Source of the DNA: Tetraselmis striata
Taxonomy: Eukaryota > Chlorophyta > Chlorodendrophyceae > Chlorodendrales > Chlorodendraceae
Assembly (NCBI GenBank): GCA_006384855.1
Contig: VCJN01002435.1
Span: 62,001-126,000, forward strand
Direction: 5' to 3'
DNA: 64,000 nt
A program made the position numbers and the translations under genes. The notes under the pieces are model-generated. The model ran no database searches, was not told the DNA's origin, and saw only the letters and a list, made by a program, of their open reading frames with translations. Within the stretch, counting starts at the first letter, position 1; each line of letters opens with the position of its first letter. Below are positions 33,680 through 46,390 of the stretch, in pieces.

Positions 33680-35440
33680 CCCAACACCTTGGCGACCGGC
33701 TGCCCCTACATGATGTGGAGGGCGCCTCCGGCTCGGCGGCAGTAGCGCCGTGGGATGCGGCGATGTTGCCGGCTTGTTGGGCTTGTGCAGTCGGAACAAG
33801 GGGGTCTCGCTCCCGAGGGCGACAAATTTATCAAGCCGTAGTAGAAATGTCAATGCGCATGTCAGCGTTATATCGCAGCAATGGCGCCCACCTTGGCCAA
33901 CCGCCGGCGACCGGTTCCGCCTATGTCGAGGGCGCCTCCAGCTCGACGATGACAACGGTGCGTTGTACGACAAGATTAGCAAGCCGTAAAACTATTTATG
34001 CCCACCGCATGATGATATCGCAACAACACCACCCACCTAACGACCGGTTGTCCTGCCGTCGGGGCGCCTTCAGCTCGACGGCGACGGCACGTGGGGCAAC
34101 AAGATTATAAACTATATACGCTCACATCAACTTAATATCGCAGCGATGCTACGTTGGCGACCGGCTTACCCTATGCCGAGGTCGCCTAAGGCTCAATGGC
34201 GGTAGCGCCTTGTGGTGCGGCGCCGGTGCCGGTTTGGGCTTCTGTAGCCGGAGGAGGTAGGTCATGTACGCGAGCGCGACAAAATCAAGAAGTCGTTAAG
34301 GTATTAATGCGGGTATCGGCATTGTATCGCAGCAATGCCACCGTTCTTGGCGACCGGCAAGAACGGTCGCCAAGAACGTTCTTGGCGACCCAAGAACGGC
34401 TATCCCTCTGTCGAGGGCGCCTCTTTATCAACGGCAATCGCGGGTTGTGGCTTATTAGTGCGGCGATGCTACCGGCTTGGGCTTGTGCAGTCGGAGGATC
34501 AAGTGGGTCATACTCGCGAGCGTGACAAGATTAGCAAGCCGTAACACGGTTCATGCCCACAACAACATTATTCGGCAGCGATGCCACCCACCGTGGCAAC
34601 CAGTTGATGTTGTGCCGAGGGCGCCTCCTTCTCGATAGCACTGGCGCCTTGTGACGCGGTGCCGGTGCCGGCTTGGGCTTGTGCAGTCGGAGCAAGGGGA
34701 TTTCTCTGACGAGCGCGACCAGGTTAGCAAGCCGTATTACTATTTATGCTCTCAGGAGCATTTATTATATCGCAGCAACGGTACGCGCTTTGGCGACCGG
34801 CTGCGCGCTTGTCGAGGGCGCCTTCAGCTCTATAGCAGGGGCGCATTGAGTGACAAGATTATCATTTATCAAGCTGTAAAACCATTTAGGTCCGCATCAA
34901 CGTAATATCGCAGCGATGCCACCGACCTTTGGACTGTCTGCCCCTCTTTCCACGGCGCCTCCGGCTCGACGGCAGTGGCGCGTTGTGGTGCCGCGCTGTT
35001 TCCGGCGTTGGCTTGTGCTGTCGTAGCATGTTGGTCATGCTAGCGAGCGTGATCGAAAAGGATAGAAAGCCACGAGACTATATAACTGCCCACATCGACA
35101 CTATACGTCAGCAATGCCGCCCACCTCGGCGACCTAATCCCCCTGTGCCGAGGGCGCCTCCGGCTCGAGGACAGTGCCGTTGTGGTGGTGCGGCGCCGGT
35201 GCCGGTTTGGGCTTGTACAGTCGGAGCAAGGGGTCTCGCCGGCGAGCGCGACAAGATTAGCAAGCCGCAGCACTATTCATGCCCACAGCAACATTATTAT
35301 GTCGAGGCTATGGCACCCCGCCATTGGCGACCGGCTGTTGTTGTGCCGAGGGCGCTTCCGGCTCAATGGCAGTGGCGCCTCGGGGTGCGGCGCCGGTGCC
35401 GGCTTGGGCTTGTGCACTCGCAGCAAGGGAGTCATAGACT
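33680..35440. repeat. Diverged satellite-like tandem array (about 145- and 195-bp units)
   Basis: Recurring landmarks: AAGATTAGCAAGCCGTAA, ATATCGCAGCAATG, CACCTTGGCGACCGGCTG, TCGAGGGCGCCTCCGGCTCG and GGCGCCGGTGCCGGCTTGGG. The AGCAAGCCG landmark recurs at about 33829, 33976, 34103, 34283, 34531, 34723, 34867, 35064 and 35257. Spacing therefore alternates between about 130-150 and 180-250 bp. The short units lack the segment containing the GGCGCCGGTGCCGG and TTGTGCAGTCGGAGC motifs. Open frames over the array are repeat-derived and not supported as genes. Confidence 0.8.
34365..34390. repeat. Perfect 26-bp palindrome in the tandem array
   Basis: GGTCGCCAAGAAC followed directly by its exact reverse complement. 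A third inverted arm (GTTCTTGGCGACC) starts about 25 bp upstream. It looks like local inverted duplication of the TTGGCGACC motif of the array unit. Confidence 0.85.
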
Positions 35441-37129
35441 CATGGTCACTCGCATCGCGGGGGGTGTCGTGGGGCCCGGTTAGCCCGATGAATTCCCGTA
35501 GGGCCAAGTGACGATTGTACTACAGCTAGTATTAGTACAAAAATGCCCGCCCATTGGACCCGAAGGCAAGTGATGTTCCGGTAAATTGTCGTCCTCCATG
35601 GACGCGCGCATGCATACATGCGTGCAGCCGCGCCATCCGCGCCGTCGACTTGCCGGGGCTTTCGCAGTGTTTTGCATGTGCGAATTCTACCCGATATTCA
35701 TACCGAGGCAGCGACCGCGCGCGCCCTACTGGCGGGTATTACTCCATCCGCGCCCACGGCGGGCGGTACTCGTACCGCTACGTTCGCCAGTAGTCGGTCG
35801 TTCATATCGTCTTCGTTTGTGACGCCCGCCCATATAACGACCATAGCAACAACCGTGAGGGCACCCCCCCCCCCCTTAAGCCCCTCGCGTCGAATGCGCA
35901 CGCACCTCAGATGTTCGGCGGACGGTCGTGGCGTTCTGCAGAACACCATTTGCTACAAACTAACTGACGCTAGCTTAAGGTACAATCTTCTGTGGCTTGG
36001 GTGATCAACATGTAAGTGATGCGCCGAGTTCTCGCGTGTGGCGATGAGTCAACGCCCAAGACTGGCGATCGTGTGATGGCTCTGTGAAGTATGTGTTGCA
36101 GTCGTGGAGCCCCTGATGAAGTCGATAGCAACCAAGTTCGTGGAGTAGCGACTATTACACACGTGCCAATGGATTATATAGTAAGCTCCTTGAGGCTCCT
36201 TGCGACGGCAGCACGGCGCATGACTCCGGGCGTACGTGGTGGGATGAAGAGCATTGGAACACGCGATTAGCGGGCACTACTACTGCTCGCCGATGTGAGC
36301 GACTTTACCCCCAGCACCCTTAGGACCAGCCTCTCAGCCATTTCTGGCAGCAACTTGGGCAGCAACCGTCGCCACTTGCTGGCTCTGAGCGAGTTGGCGA
36401 GTCGTCGTGGGCACTTAGCAGTCCCGGGCACTTGGCGCTGCAAGACTGCAAGATGGATGCAGTGCCGAGCTTCGCGCCGGCAGCCGGTCGGTACCGGTAA
36501 TTGGGCCACCTCGCCGCTTAAGTCGGTTGCACGTGGTTTTAGCAATTGTACCCCATATCGATAAAGTATCGAGCATCCAGCAATTCCACGCCGCCGCGCA
36601 ACAATCCATTGCCTTCGCCCCACAGCCGTGGCCGTCGATTTTGCATCGCCAAGGCGCGGTCCAATGAAGATCGGACGGTGCTACTGGACGAGGCGGCAAA
36701 TTTTTCATTATCGTGCATACGGGTGCAGCCATAGTGGCATTTTCATTGGACAGTGACTCCACGCTCGACATGCTATAAATAAATCAGGTCATCACGTTGC
36801 AATAGTACTTTGTACATTTTTGCATCGTCGCACAGGGCGCCTGGATATTTCGACGTGTTGACCCGCAAACTTGGTCATAATTTGAGCAATGTCGCATCGT
36901 CATGCGGGTAGCACAGTATACTAGTACGGTACAATACTATGTATACGTATGTGTTTCCATATGTTCCACGATAGCGCTAAACAACTACATTACATTCGTA
37001 AAGTCAAAAGTCGCGATGATGATGGCGCGGGCCGGAGCAGTACAATACATTGCTAGAACATTATTAGCAGCCTAGCCCGTCGGCTCCATGTATCCGCAAT
37101 GATGACCGGGCCTAACAACACCACCCCCC
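35441..37129. other. Region between array blocks, no supported gene
   Basis: Mixed-composition sequence with a short C run near 35868. Frames are short and overlapping. A methionine-start frame near 36295-36564 (+) has no recognisable domain. Confidence 0.45.
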
Positions 37130-37480
37130 GCGATGCATGTGGAAGATGATAAGATTAGCATTCAAGCCGCGAAACTATTAATGCCCACAACAACATTACA
37201 TCGTAGTAATGGCACCCACCTTGGCGACTTGCAGTCTCTCCGTCGAGGGCGCCTCGGGCTCGCCGGCAGCGGCGCATTGTGATGCGGCGCCGGCGCCGAC
37301 GCCGGCTTATTGGGCTTGTGCAATATGAGCATGTGGATCTTGCTCGCGAAGGCTACAAGATTAGCAATCCGAAAAACTATCAATGCCCATATATAGCAGC
37401 GCTATATCGTAGAAATGGCACCCACCTTGGCGACGGGCCGCGCCTCTATCGTCGGCGGCGCCTCCGGCTCGATGGGAGTG
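37130..37480. repeat. Outlying block of the satellite-like array
   Basis: Two more units with the same landmarks (ATTCAAGCCGCGAAACTATT near 37155, ATTAGCAATCCGAAAAACTA near 37360, and a GGCGCCGGCGCCGACGCCGG variant). They are separated from the main block by about 1.7 kb of unrelated sequence. Confidence 0.7.
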
Positions 37481-39793
37481 GCAGCCTACCATTGGCGGCA
37501 AGCGACTGCGGGCGGCCCTAAGGGTTCTAGGGTTGGCATCGTCGTCGTCAGCTGGAAGCTCTCATGAGCACAGTCATACGCACATGTTTAGCTTAAGCCC
37601 CCCTCGCCCCCCCCCCCCCCCCCCCCCAAGTATCCATTATATCGGAAACGAATGCCGAGGCCCTTAATATTATCTTCTTCGCGATAGCCGCGGCTTCGGC
37701 CGCAGAGTCGGGCTCACCCGGCCCAACAAACACCGTGCCCAACAGCAAACGCCAGCGGAGAGGGTGTTGCAGCTGGCGCTACTAACCTGCCCCCCTTGCT
37801 TTCATCGGCATGGCTTTTGCCAAGGGTAGGCTGGCACTCGGCAACATCATGGATTTTAGTTGCGACAGCGGCAGCCAAACTCGCCGCCATGTTTGCTGTT
37901 GACGGTTTTTGTTGCATGCCCTCCACCGACTCCGTGTCCATCCGGGTTTCGCCATCGGCCGGCACCGCCGGACGACAAGAGCGTCGGGCCGTAAAGATCG
38001 GCCGGGCCTGCTGGCTGCATGTGGCGAGGGTCGCCGCGTACGTGGAGGAATTGTGCTCGGCACGTCCAACGGAATGGGCGATACCCTAGCTTGCCATGCT
38101 AGTGCCAACATAGGTAAGCTGCAAGTCCCGCCACATTTTCATTGCAGATGAGGCACACGCACGCAGCCACGTAAGGGCATGCCGGTAACATCTCTTGCTT
38201 TATTTCCAGCCGGGCGGACGCGCGCCGATGGTAGGTGGCGTATGTTCTTGTCACTAATCCGGGCGTGTGCGCCATTGTATTGTACAAGTAAGCTCATACG
38301 TTGGACGAGGGTTGTATCTGTCTATCGTGTCACGGGGCTGTATATATGTCTCCCACCACCCGGTTTGGGTTCTGCGCAGGTTCTTGCTTGGTGGTGGTGG
38401 AGAGGCTAGACTGCCCGGCATCCCCACTCGCGTGAGCAAGGTGGCGGTTGGCGGTTGTTCAGTCGCGTACGCGAGTATAATATTGCTTTGCGATGTACTA
38501 ACCTTCGGCTACTAATTCACATCGCCCGCGGCCCATGAATTGTGCCATTTTAGTGGGTTAATTTACGAGGTCGTGGATTGGACCAAAAACGCTCGAATAT
38601 TGCCCTTTTCTCGGATTCTAGGCAGCTGACACATCGCCGGACAGCTGATACGATCTAGGATAATCGCCGTTGATATTCGTACGTTATGCTTGTCGTCGAA
38701 TGCCTGCTATGATACTAGTCGCAACTTAATCGTTGTGCATCGGCACGCATTTCTGCAATTTTATCTAATTTGGAGAAATATATGCATCATTGTCATAATA
38801 TGGGCAGTACACGATGATATGAGCAGTACCTATACACAATTATAAGAAAATGTTGTCATTAGTGCTTCCTCTATGTGCCGCCTGGCTGGCATGTTCGCTT
38901 TGTTAGCGCCATCCCGGCGTTGTGGAGCGGCACCTTCATGGGCAACCTTTGCTGTAAAGCAAATTTGGCTCCACCAACAAGCACAACGGCGAGCACGTGT
39001 GGGCGGCCTGTCACGCCTCTGGCCTCAGCGAGCCCATCATCGAGGGGGCACGGGCGGGAAACGTCGCAGTTGGGCGACAATGGGGACCACCTGAGCTACA
39101 ACGACGCCAAATTCATCTTGAAATTGAAGTACAACTGCTAGTGCGCTGCTATTAGCCGCCCGGACCGTGCCGCTCTAAGGGCATGCCATCTCTAACCATT
39201 GTAGGGACACATATGTGTGTATTACAACTCCGGCTCCAGCTACCGGCCATCCTCTTCCGTTTCCATCCCCGCCTCCTTTCGTCGCAGCCTTGGGCTGCCC
39301 TTCGTGTCTGCTTTCTCTGACTTCGCGGCATGATCTCCGTCTTCCGCGCCTAGTTAATTATAGAGCCCCATCCGTCCTATGGGTGTTTGGTCCGCTATGT
39401 GCAACTTCGACCCCTTAATCGGGTAGACAGCTAGCTAGGGCGGCGCCGTGTTGCCGTCCATTCCCATTGGTGGGGTGTGCCCCGCAGAGGAAGCGCATGC
39501 GGGCTGAGGCAGCCGAAGCGTCCCGCCATGCCCAACGCCCCGTACATGGGTCTCCGGCACTAGATGAGGAGCCGTCCCAAGCCTGCGGTAGCGGTGGTTG
39601 TGACTTGGGGGATGCATTATGTGGCCCGAGGCCAAGTTGAGGGTAACGTTTGGTGCGCCTTTGGGGCGCGTGGGGTTTTGTGTGGGGAGGGAGCGCTCAT
39701 AGGCCTGCCACGTTTGCGCCCATAAAATCTTCTTCATCGACAAAGTCGCCGACTTCGGCGCCGGAGTCATGTTCGTCGTCAGCCATCCGCTCG
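37481..39793. other. Intergenic region, no supported gene
   Basis: Contains a long C run near 37597-37627. Frames at 37714-38111 on both strands overlap each other and show no domain. No splice-consistent model could be built. Confidence 0.45.
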
Positions 39794-40432
39794 TCATCGC
39801 CGGTGAGAGCGAAAGAGGGGGAGATTGAGGGAATGGAGCGGGCCGCCCGTGCTGAGGGAAGCGATTCTTTTTGCGATGCGCATGCGTCTGCGGTGGGAGC
39901 TGCGATCCAGCATTTGGTGGACATCTTTCCGAATGAGGAGTAGTAGGGTGCGGCGAGTGGCCTCCGGAGAGATGTCGCGAGTGGTGAGTAGGTCGTCCGG
40001 GAGGCGGAGTCTGACCCGCGGTGAGCAGCTTCCGGAGTGGGAGGAGGGCAGGACCGGGGTTGACCGGGCGGAGAGGGGTGTATGTTTGCGCGCCACGCGT
40101 TTATTCTCCCGGGGGCTGGGGCCGTAGCTTCGGGCTGGTTGCGGGCCGCCACCGGTGGCCATGCCTTTGGCGATGAACGGGCGGATTGGTTGGTTGCAGA
40201 TGCGAGTGGAGACGGCCTCTTCCGGTTCCTCATCAATATGAGGTGGGTTGTACTGTGGCTCGGAGGCGATGGGGGATGGCAGGTTGCGGCCGCGGCCTTG
40301 TCCACGGCCTCTGCCGAGGCCAAGGGTGCGGCCGGAGCCATCGGTTGGGCCGCGGCTTCGGCCGCGACCGGTGTGAGTTGCAGAGGCGGGGGGAAGACGG
40401 CCGGGTTGAGAGTTTTTGGGGTCCGCGGCCCT
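39794..40432 (-). CDS. RG-rich Gag-like open frame (probable element relic)
   Basis: The minus frame is open from just after a TAG at 40433-40435 to 39794. It reads GRGRSRGPTDGSGRTLGLGR, GRGQGRGRNLPSPIASEP, then PQYNPPHIDEEPEEAV, and ends in helical basic text (RLPDDLLTTRDISPEATRRT, RRRMRIAKRI). Upstream of the TAG the same frame gives RRWAERAEFQKAAISQLLG and VEYTRHIKK, so the original ORF was longer and is interrupted. The RG-rich nucleic-acid-binding segment resembles the C-terminus of the Gag-like frame at 50-51 kb. A second frame (40341-39697) is also open across much of this span. I favour the RG frame on composition; no enzyme domain is visible. Confidence 0.35.
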   Translation of the reverse strand, partial: RAADPKNSQPGRLPPASATHTGRGRSRGPTDGSGRTLGLGRGRGQGRGRNLPSPIASEPQYNPPHIDEEPEEAVSTRICNQPIRPFIAKGMATGGGPQPARSYGPSPRENKRVARKHTPLSARSTPVLPSSHSGSCSPRVRLRLPDDLLTTRDISPEATRRTLLLLIRKDVHQMLDRSSHRRRMRIAKRIASLSTGGPLHSLNLPLFRSHRR

Positions 40433-42059
40433 CTATTTCTTGATGTGGCGGGTATATTCGACGGTAACCCAACCCAGAAGCTGGGAAATCGCCGCTTTCT
40501 GGAATTCGGCGCGTTCGGCCCACCGACGCCAATCTAGTGTGCATCATTCGCGCCATGCTGTCCACGCCCGATTTGATGACGAACTCCAACACGCTAGAAG
40601 CCCAGGGAAAATTGATGGCTACCCACAAGCTAGGCGGCATGCACGCCTGGGTGCGCGATCGGCGGCTTGCGTGCCTCACGTCAGATGAAAGCAAAACAAA
40701 AGATCCGCGCATATCACATATCTGCGGACATCCGCATTTATCGCCATACATCCGGTACACGGCGCGGCTAAGTACATGTCTATCGCGTTATACGAGTATC
40801 GATCATGAGCATCCGACTATCGTCGATACGATGAGTACAACTAACATCTGAGTCTCTGCCCCCGCTGCGCTTGGAACCAAACTCAAGCCAGTCCTCTTGT
40901 CCACCAAGTTGAACTTCATTCGGTCGATGCAGACAGTAGAGTGGTTCTAGAATAGGACTAGCCTGGGATATCCGCTTACGGCTTTAGCAGCTCGAGCAAC
41001 CACGGCAAGCGGGGCTGAGCCGTGTTGCCACCTTGCGGCGGATCATCGGAAGATGGGGGGGATGCGGGGGGGGGGGGGGGGGGGGGAGGTAGGATGCATG
41101 CTGCCGGGGTTTAAGGGTGCGAGCTCCATGATACTAAAGCACCGCGGTGGCCACACACAATGCGAGTGCCAGTTGGGGCCGGCATTCCGCTGCCTAAAGT
41201 TACTTGACAAAGAGCGCAGTCGGCCTTGGCGCCGGCCGTTCGCCGGCGGAGGAGAGTGCTCCCCCGGTGGAGTTGGGTGGGGCTGTGGGAGGCGCCTTGC
41301 GGACTTTTTTGTGAAGTCCCATACTTGGTTTGTGAAAAAACGGTATGCATTTAGCTGCAACGGGCATCATGATGACAATAAAGCGGCAAATTGCTGCGGA
41401 TCATTTAAACGCGAAGAAGCAATTTCCGCTTGTCCTTCAGAGGCGAACAACAACGTTGCTCGGCATTGCACATCATGTAGCCTACAAGTTGACCTCAGAC
41501 CGCAGGTGGTGCCACGTAATATATGGGCTACCTCCATGGCGAAGCTCAGGTCATATATAGCTTGTCACGTCATATGCTTCCGATGTCATCGTGCAACTTC
41601 AACGCCTTCCCAACACTGACAAATATGTAGGGATTGTGGCGGACGCAAAGGCACTACGATGCCACGAGATCACTCGCTTGGCACGATGGATATTCCCAGA
41701 ATTTGTTCGTCTAAAGTAATATTTTCGGCGTTTGAAGCCCTAAGAGCATGCACATCACCTCCATGAAGTCGTTGCAACTCATGCGACCGCATTACACCTT
41801 TTTTTGGTTGAACAAGAAGCAATTTTCTCACAGTGCGCGGGAAAGCAACATCGCATGATACGATGAATTAAGTCGACGTTTTGGAGGGCGCGCTGCAAGC
41901 AAAGCCATGCTGATAGCGAAAATTGTTTAGAGTATGGAATGCAGTTTGTGTGGTTTCGACTATTTGCGAGGTCGCTGTGATGCGTTCACATGCATATATG
42001 TTCGGGGCAAGATGTTTGTAGGGGAGGGTATACATTAGCCGCCGCTGCTCCTACGTGTT

Positions 42060-42610
42060 GAGATATCAAGCTCGAAAAAGGTGCCGATCGGACATGACTG
42101 TCGTCACCCGATATTGCATGTAGAGCTTGTATACCGGTATGAACCGGGCCGAGGCCACACCTACCACATGTTTCTATACGAGGTATCGCGTCCCAACACC
42201 CATCATCATCCCGCGGATGCGAGCGAAGCGGACCGGAAAGTATGGGTGGAGATCCAAAGACCCGAGGCACATGAGCCGGAATCATCCGCACTTGAGCCGT
42301 GATGTAGGAGAATCTTGGGAATTGAGGATCGCATCACCGGAACCTACGAATCGGACTTGCACCGAATATAGCGGAAGAATAACCCGTGAAATCTTGAAAT
42401 TTGTGCTACGACAGCAAGTCGGAGTAAGTTGAACCCTTGTGTCCTGATACGCATGCTCGCCACATTAGCTCCGAGACTATGTTGAGAGATATCAAGCTCA
42501 AAACGATGCCGACCGGACTTGGACGTCATCATTTGATATTGTAGACGTTGTATACCGGTCCGAACCGGGCCGAGGACACACCACATGACTGTACGAGGTA
42601 CTGTCCCAAC
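42060..42610. repeat. Direct repeat pair, about 130 bp, 426 bp apart
   Basis: About 42060-42200 and 42486-42610 share AGATATCAAGCTC, TTGATATTG/CCGATATTG, TTGTATACCGGT, GAACCGGGCCGAGG and ACGAGGTA...GTCCCAAC. They are diverged copies in the same orientation. They could be old terminal repeats or a two-unit tandem repeat; no coding domain lies between them. Confidence 0.6.
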
Positions 42611-44922
42611 AAAGCGAAGCGCCGCCGCCCCGGGCCCGCCATAGTGTGCACAAACCATATCATGGCAGTGCTCTGCCACGCAATCGTGCTGCTCAGCGCG
42701 CTCTTGGGCGAGAGGAATGAGAGGGTGGAGGAGAACATCGAGGTCGACATACATTGCGCGAGCACGCGGAGATTACTACTGGATGTGGACCGAGTTGGTC
42801 AGCAAGTGCATGACACACATGCCACCCCCCTGGCTACACGTGCTGGTACCGCAGCAAGATGCCAAGGCAGGAGCACACCCCCCCCTCCCCCCCCCCCCCT
42901 CCCCCGCGCGCCCCCTTGCCTTGGGTCCATCTATCATTGTCTTGCCCGGTAGCACTCACATACGATTAAAATCTGGTGCAGATAGCTGGCATTGCCACGC
43001 TGAGGCGCAATCAGTCCGAGTCGCACGAATTGAAGAAGCGCCTACGATGAAGACAATAATGAAATAGCGGCCAGCGTGAAGAAACATGGCCACGACATTA
43101 AGGAATAATCAGCTCAAGCGGTAGCGCATGTAACGGCGGCTCGATCGCCTTCCGATGGAGATGCGATCAAACCCAAGGTTAATGGCGGCAAAGATGCCAT
43201 TGACATGTATCCTGCAAATGTCATGCTGTCTGTGGGGTGTCCAAGTTTTACGCCGGACCGGGCAGACGGGGCGGCAGATGAGGGAGAGGCGCGGGGGGGG
43301 GGGGGGGGGGGGGGTGCAGCACATGCACACGTTGTCAAATGACGAAACTCCACTTCCCGGCATGACTGTACCGTGAACATTGTCGACCTGCTTTGTCATG
43401 TGTATCCCATAAACGCCACTTCTCGAGCCAACTGCGGTTGCCGTTCACGTCGTGGTAATCGCAGCTATAACAAATGGCCTACCGAGCCTCCCTGTAACCC
43501 GACCCCCCCCCCCCCCCCCCCCCCCCCCTGCTTGATTCTTGCGCGGGTCATGGCGCCGAGCATGTGCACCAGCACCGTGTGGCAGCCGGTACAACTTACA
43601 GGCGCGGCAACAACAAAGGAAGCCGCCGTGGATGCACCATGCACCATAGTACACAAAGTGACAGCCCAGCGAGCTCTTGGCGCCACGCTAGGGGGTTGTC
43701 TCCACTACCATGCATGAGTCAGCCGCCCGAGCCTGGCGAACAGCATGCGGCTCCAAAGCCAATGGCATTGCGCGTCCGCCACGTGAAGTGACCCAGCAAA
43801 GACACTACACAACGGCGTAGGTGGCCGCTCTGGGCCGCCCCCTAGCATGCTTCAATAGATTGGTATCCTTCCCGACACATCGGGGCACAACAGCCGTGTC
43901 CACATGCCATGAACGCACGAGTCTATTAGAATGGAAGTTCGGTAATTGGAATAGACATAAAGAATAATAGAAAAGAAATTGTCTTGATCATTTATTACGT
44001 TCTATGAAAAAGAAAACCGACAGATAGATCTTAGTCGTAGTGCACACTGATTTTGGATAGCACAAGGGGCATTTTTTGAATTGTGTATTGATGCGATATG
44101 TGCGTACAACATGTGAAAAACATATCGTTCTGGTAGTGCCAGCACTCGAGTAATCAGGTTAACACCTTAATGTCCTTGTACCACGCTAGAAGGGTGGCAA
44201 ATTTGAACATTACGGCTAGGCACAGCTGTTTAGAATTAACTGCCACCTTCGCGGTATGTTATTCTGCATCATTTGGCGTTTCAAAGCAAGACACGCCGCA
44301 CCATAATAAGTTAACAACCTCTCGCGAATTATTTATTGTGCAATCCATGCTCATGTCTGCACCCGCAACACAAACTACAAAGATACAGACCCTTGAAATT
44401 CCGGCCATGTTGTGACTCTAGGGCTGCGACCTGATCATTTAACACAGAGCTGTGGGGTGCATACCAGTATTACAACCCTACATTTAGACAGTAGGTAGGA
44501 TGGATATCGGGGTACTGCAGTATGCATATGGTAATTGAGCGGCCAATGTCATTGTATTGCATTCTGAAATTTGAAATTTCTTACAACTCTTGCTCAGTCT
44601 TTGATGCTAAGCAGGGCAGCTGTCTGCACGCACCCGCATAGGGCTCACTAAGTAAAGCTCGTAGCGTGCAACCCTCTGAAGGCCAGGTCCCTAAACGTGA
44701 GAGAGTGGTGTCCTCCCCCCCCCCTTGCCCCCGGCCCTGTGACAAGCTAATCCCGGCGCTTTTCGTTTGCGTTTGGCTTTGTGTTTGTGTGTGTCGCAGG
44801 TTTGTGGGCGGTGCTTGATTTTGTATGCCTGCAGCAGTCTGTGTAGCCATTGTACCGCGAGATGTATGCATTTGAGGAGGGCAGCGACCTGTGCCGGGGT
44901 GTGCTCGGGCGGTTGTAATGAA

Positions 44923-44947
44923 ATTCGGTATTATCGAAATACCGAAT
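44923..44947. repeat. Small perfect inverted repeat
   Basis: ATTCGGTAT, a 7-nt loop, then ATACCGAAT. Isolated and without an adjacent gene. Confidence 0.6.
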
Positions 44948-45227
44948 ACATATTGTCATGTTACATATTGTCATACATATCATCACATTCAGTATTATAT
45001 TATTTGGGTGACGATATGAGTGCGTGTGTGCTTACAATGTATCTCGTGCGACCTGGCGGCCTCGCACGTGTGAGCTAGCGCCTATCAGACATGGCCAAAG
45101 GCAGCCGCCAAATTGTCTTGGTGGCCAGCAAGCCTGGGCCAGGCACGTGATTCGGGGACTACACGAGGGGTTCAGTCAGCTTCACGGCCAGCGCGGTGAT
45201 GTTCTACTTGGGGGTATCCACTGGGAT

Positions 45228-46390
45228 TCAGCTAGCTGCGGATGCCTGGGCCGCATTGACTGCTGCGTGCATGTCATTCATGGCTGCCGGTCTGCCCAGC
45301 ACCTCCCGCTCCACCGTCTCGCTGCCCAGCGTCATGCTCTTCGCCGCCTCCGCCCCATGCCTCTGCACGGCCACCGCGCCCGCATGCTGCTCCATGGCCT
45401 CCTTCACCGTCTCCAGCAGGCCCAGTCCCGCTGCGAGGGCTCTGTTGGCGGGGGCTGCGGTTATGCTGGCAATCGCAGCACATGCCTCTGCATGCGCTGC
45501 CTAGGTGAGCCTGCATGGCCTTCTGGATGTCGGCCAGCAGCCCCCGCCGCCCGGCCTCCTCCTGGTTGGCAGAGTTTCCCTCTGTGATGCGGCTCACGGC
45601 CCAACACCACACTCCTTTGGCGGTGAAGCCACCGATATATCGACCAATATGACGCCGCGTGGCCTGCTGGATGTCGGCCAGCAGCCCCAGCCGCCCGGCC
45701 TCCTCCTGGTTGGCCGCGGTGCCCGCTGTAATGCAATACATTGCCATGCAGGCCAAGCGACGGACCGGAGAATCACAAGGGAGTCGGTGCATGGCCTTCT
45801 GGACGTCGGCCAGCAGCCCCAGCCGCCCGGCCTCCTCCTGGTTCACTTGGCAGAGTTTCCCTCTGTGATGCGGCTCACGGCCCAACACCACACTCCTTTG
45901 GCGGTGAAGCCACCGATATATCGACCAGTATGACGCCGCGTGGCCTTCTGGATTTCTGTCAGCATGCCCAGTCGCCCGGCCTGCACCTGGTTGGCGTCCA
46001 CACCGTGTGTGATGCGTCCGATTGCCATAGATGCCTCGACTTGGCCACTGTATTTGCCGGCATGCTGCTGCATGCTCTTCTGGATGTCTGCCAGCACACC
46101 CAGCCGCCCTGCCTGGGCTTGGTTGGCACGGGCGGCGGATGTGGTGCATTGGATTGCGTCGTATGCCTTGAGCTGCATGTTGGCGTTGTCGGCATGTTGG
46201 CGCATCGCCTTCTGTATGCCAGCATGCCCAGCCTCCCCGCCTTGTCTTGGTTGGGGCAACTGGCGTCGGTGATATGTGCTATCGCCGTGCATGCCTTGCT
46301 CTGAAGTCTTACGTGGCCAACGTGTTGGGACATGATCTGTTGGATGACTGACAGAAGACCCAGCCGCCCCGCCTCCTGCCAATTGGCGAA
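45228..46390 (-). pseudogene. Armadillo-like repeat protein, frameshifted
   Basis: About eight consecutive repeats of roughly 44 residues on the minus strand, each with the pattern NQ..AGRLG.L..IQ..M..H, then a second helix such as LQSKACTAIAHITD. Examples: AGRLGLLSVIQQIM, AGRLGVLADIQKSMQQHAGK, AGRLGLLADVQKAMHR, and a diverged last unit LAAGLGLLETVKEAMEQHAG that ends at the stop 45230-45228. The two-helix repeat resembles the armadillo/HEAT type used for protein-protein contact. The frame breaks at least three times: a 4-nt deletion near 46220, a 4-nt insertion near 45853 and a larger deletion near 45500. A stop precedes the first unit, but a good acceptor (TTGGCAG, near 46378) suggests an internal exon. 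Two units are almost identical (about 45563-45660 and 45847-45945), showing recent duplication. It may be a pseudogene or carry assembly errors. Confidence 0.6.

Larger units (their letters stand above)
40436..45227. other. Intergenic region, no supported gene
   Basis: Contains poly-G/poly-C runs (near 41070, 42880, 43290 and 43501), the direct repeat pair at 42060/42486 and a small hairpin at 44923-44947. Open frames are mostly homopolymer-derived or overlap on both strands. Nothing here is supported as a gene. Confidence 0.45.

Noticed and set aside
33248-33982. 244-residue minus frame at the start of the tandem array
   Set aside because: It mixes retroelement flank, a G run and array units and has no domain; it looks repeat-derived.
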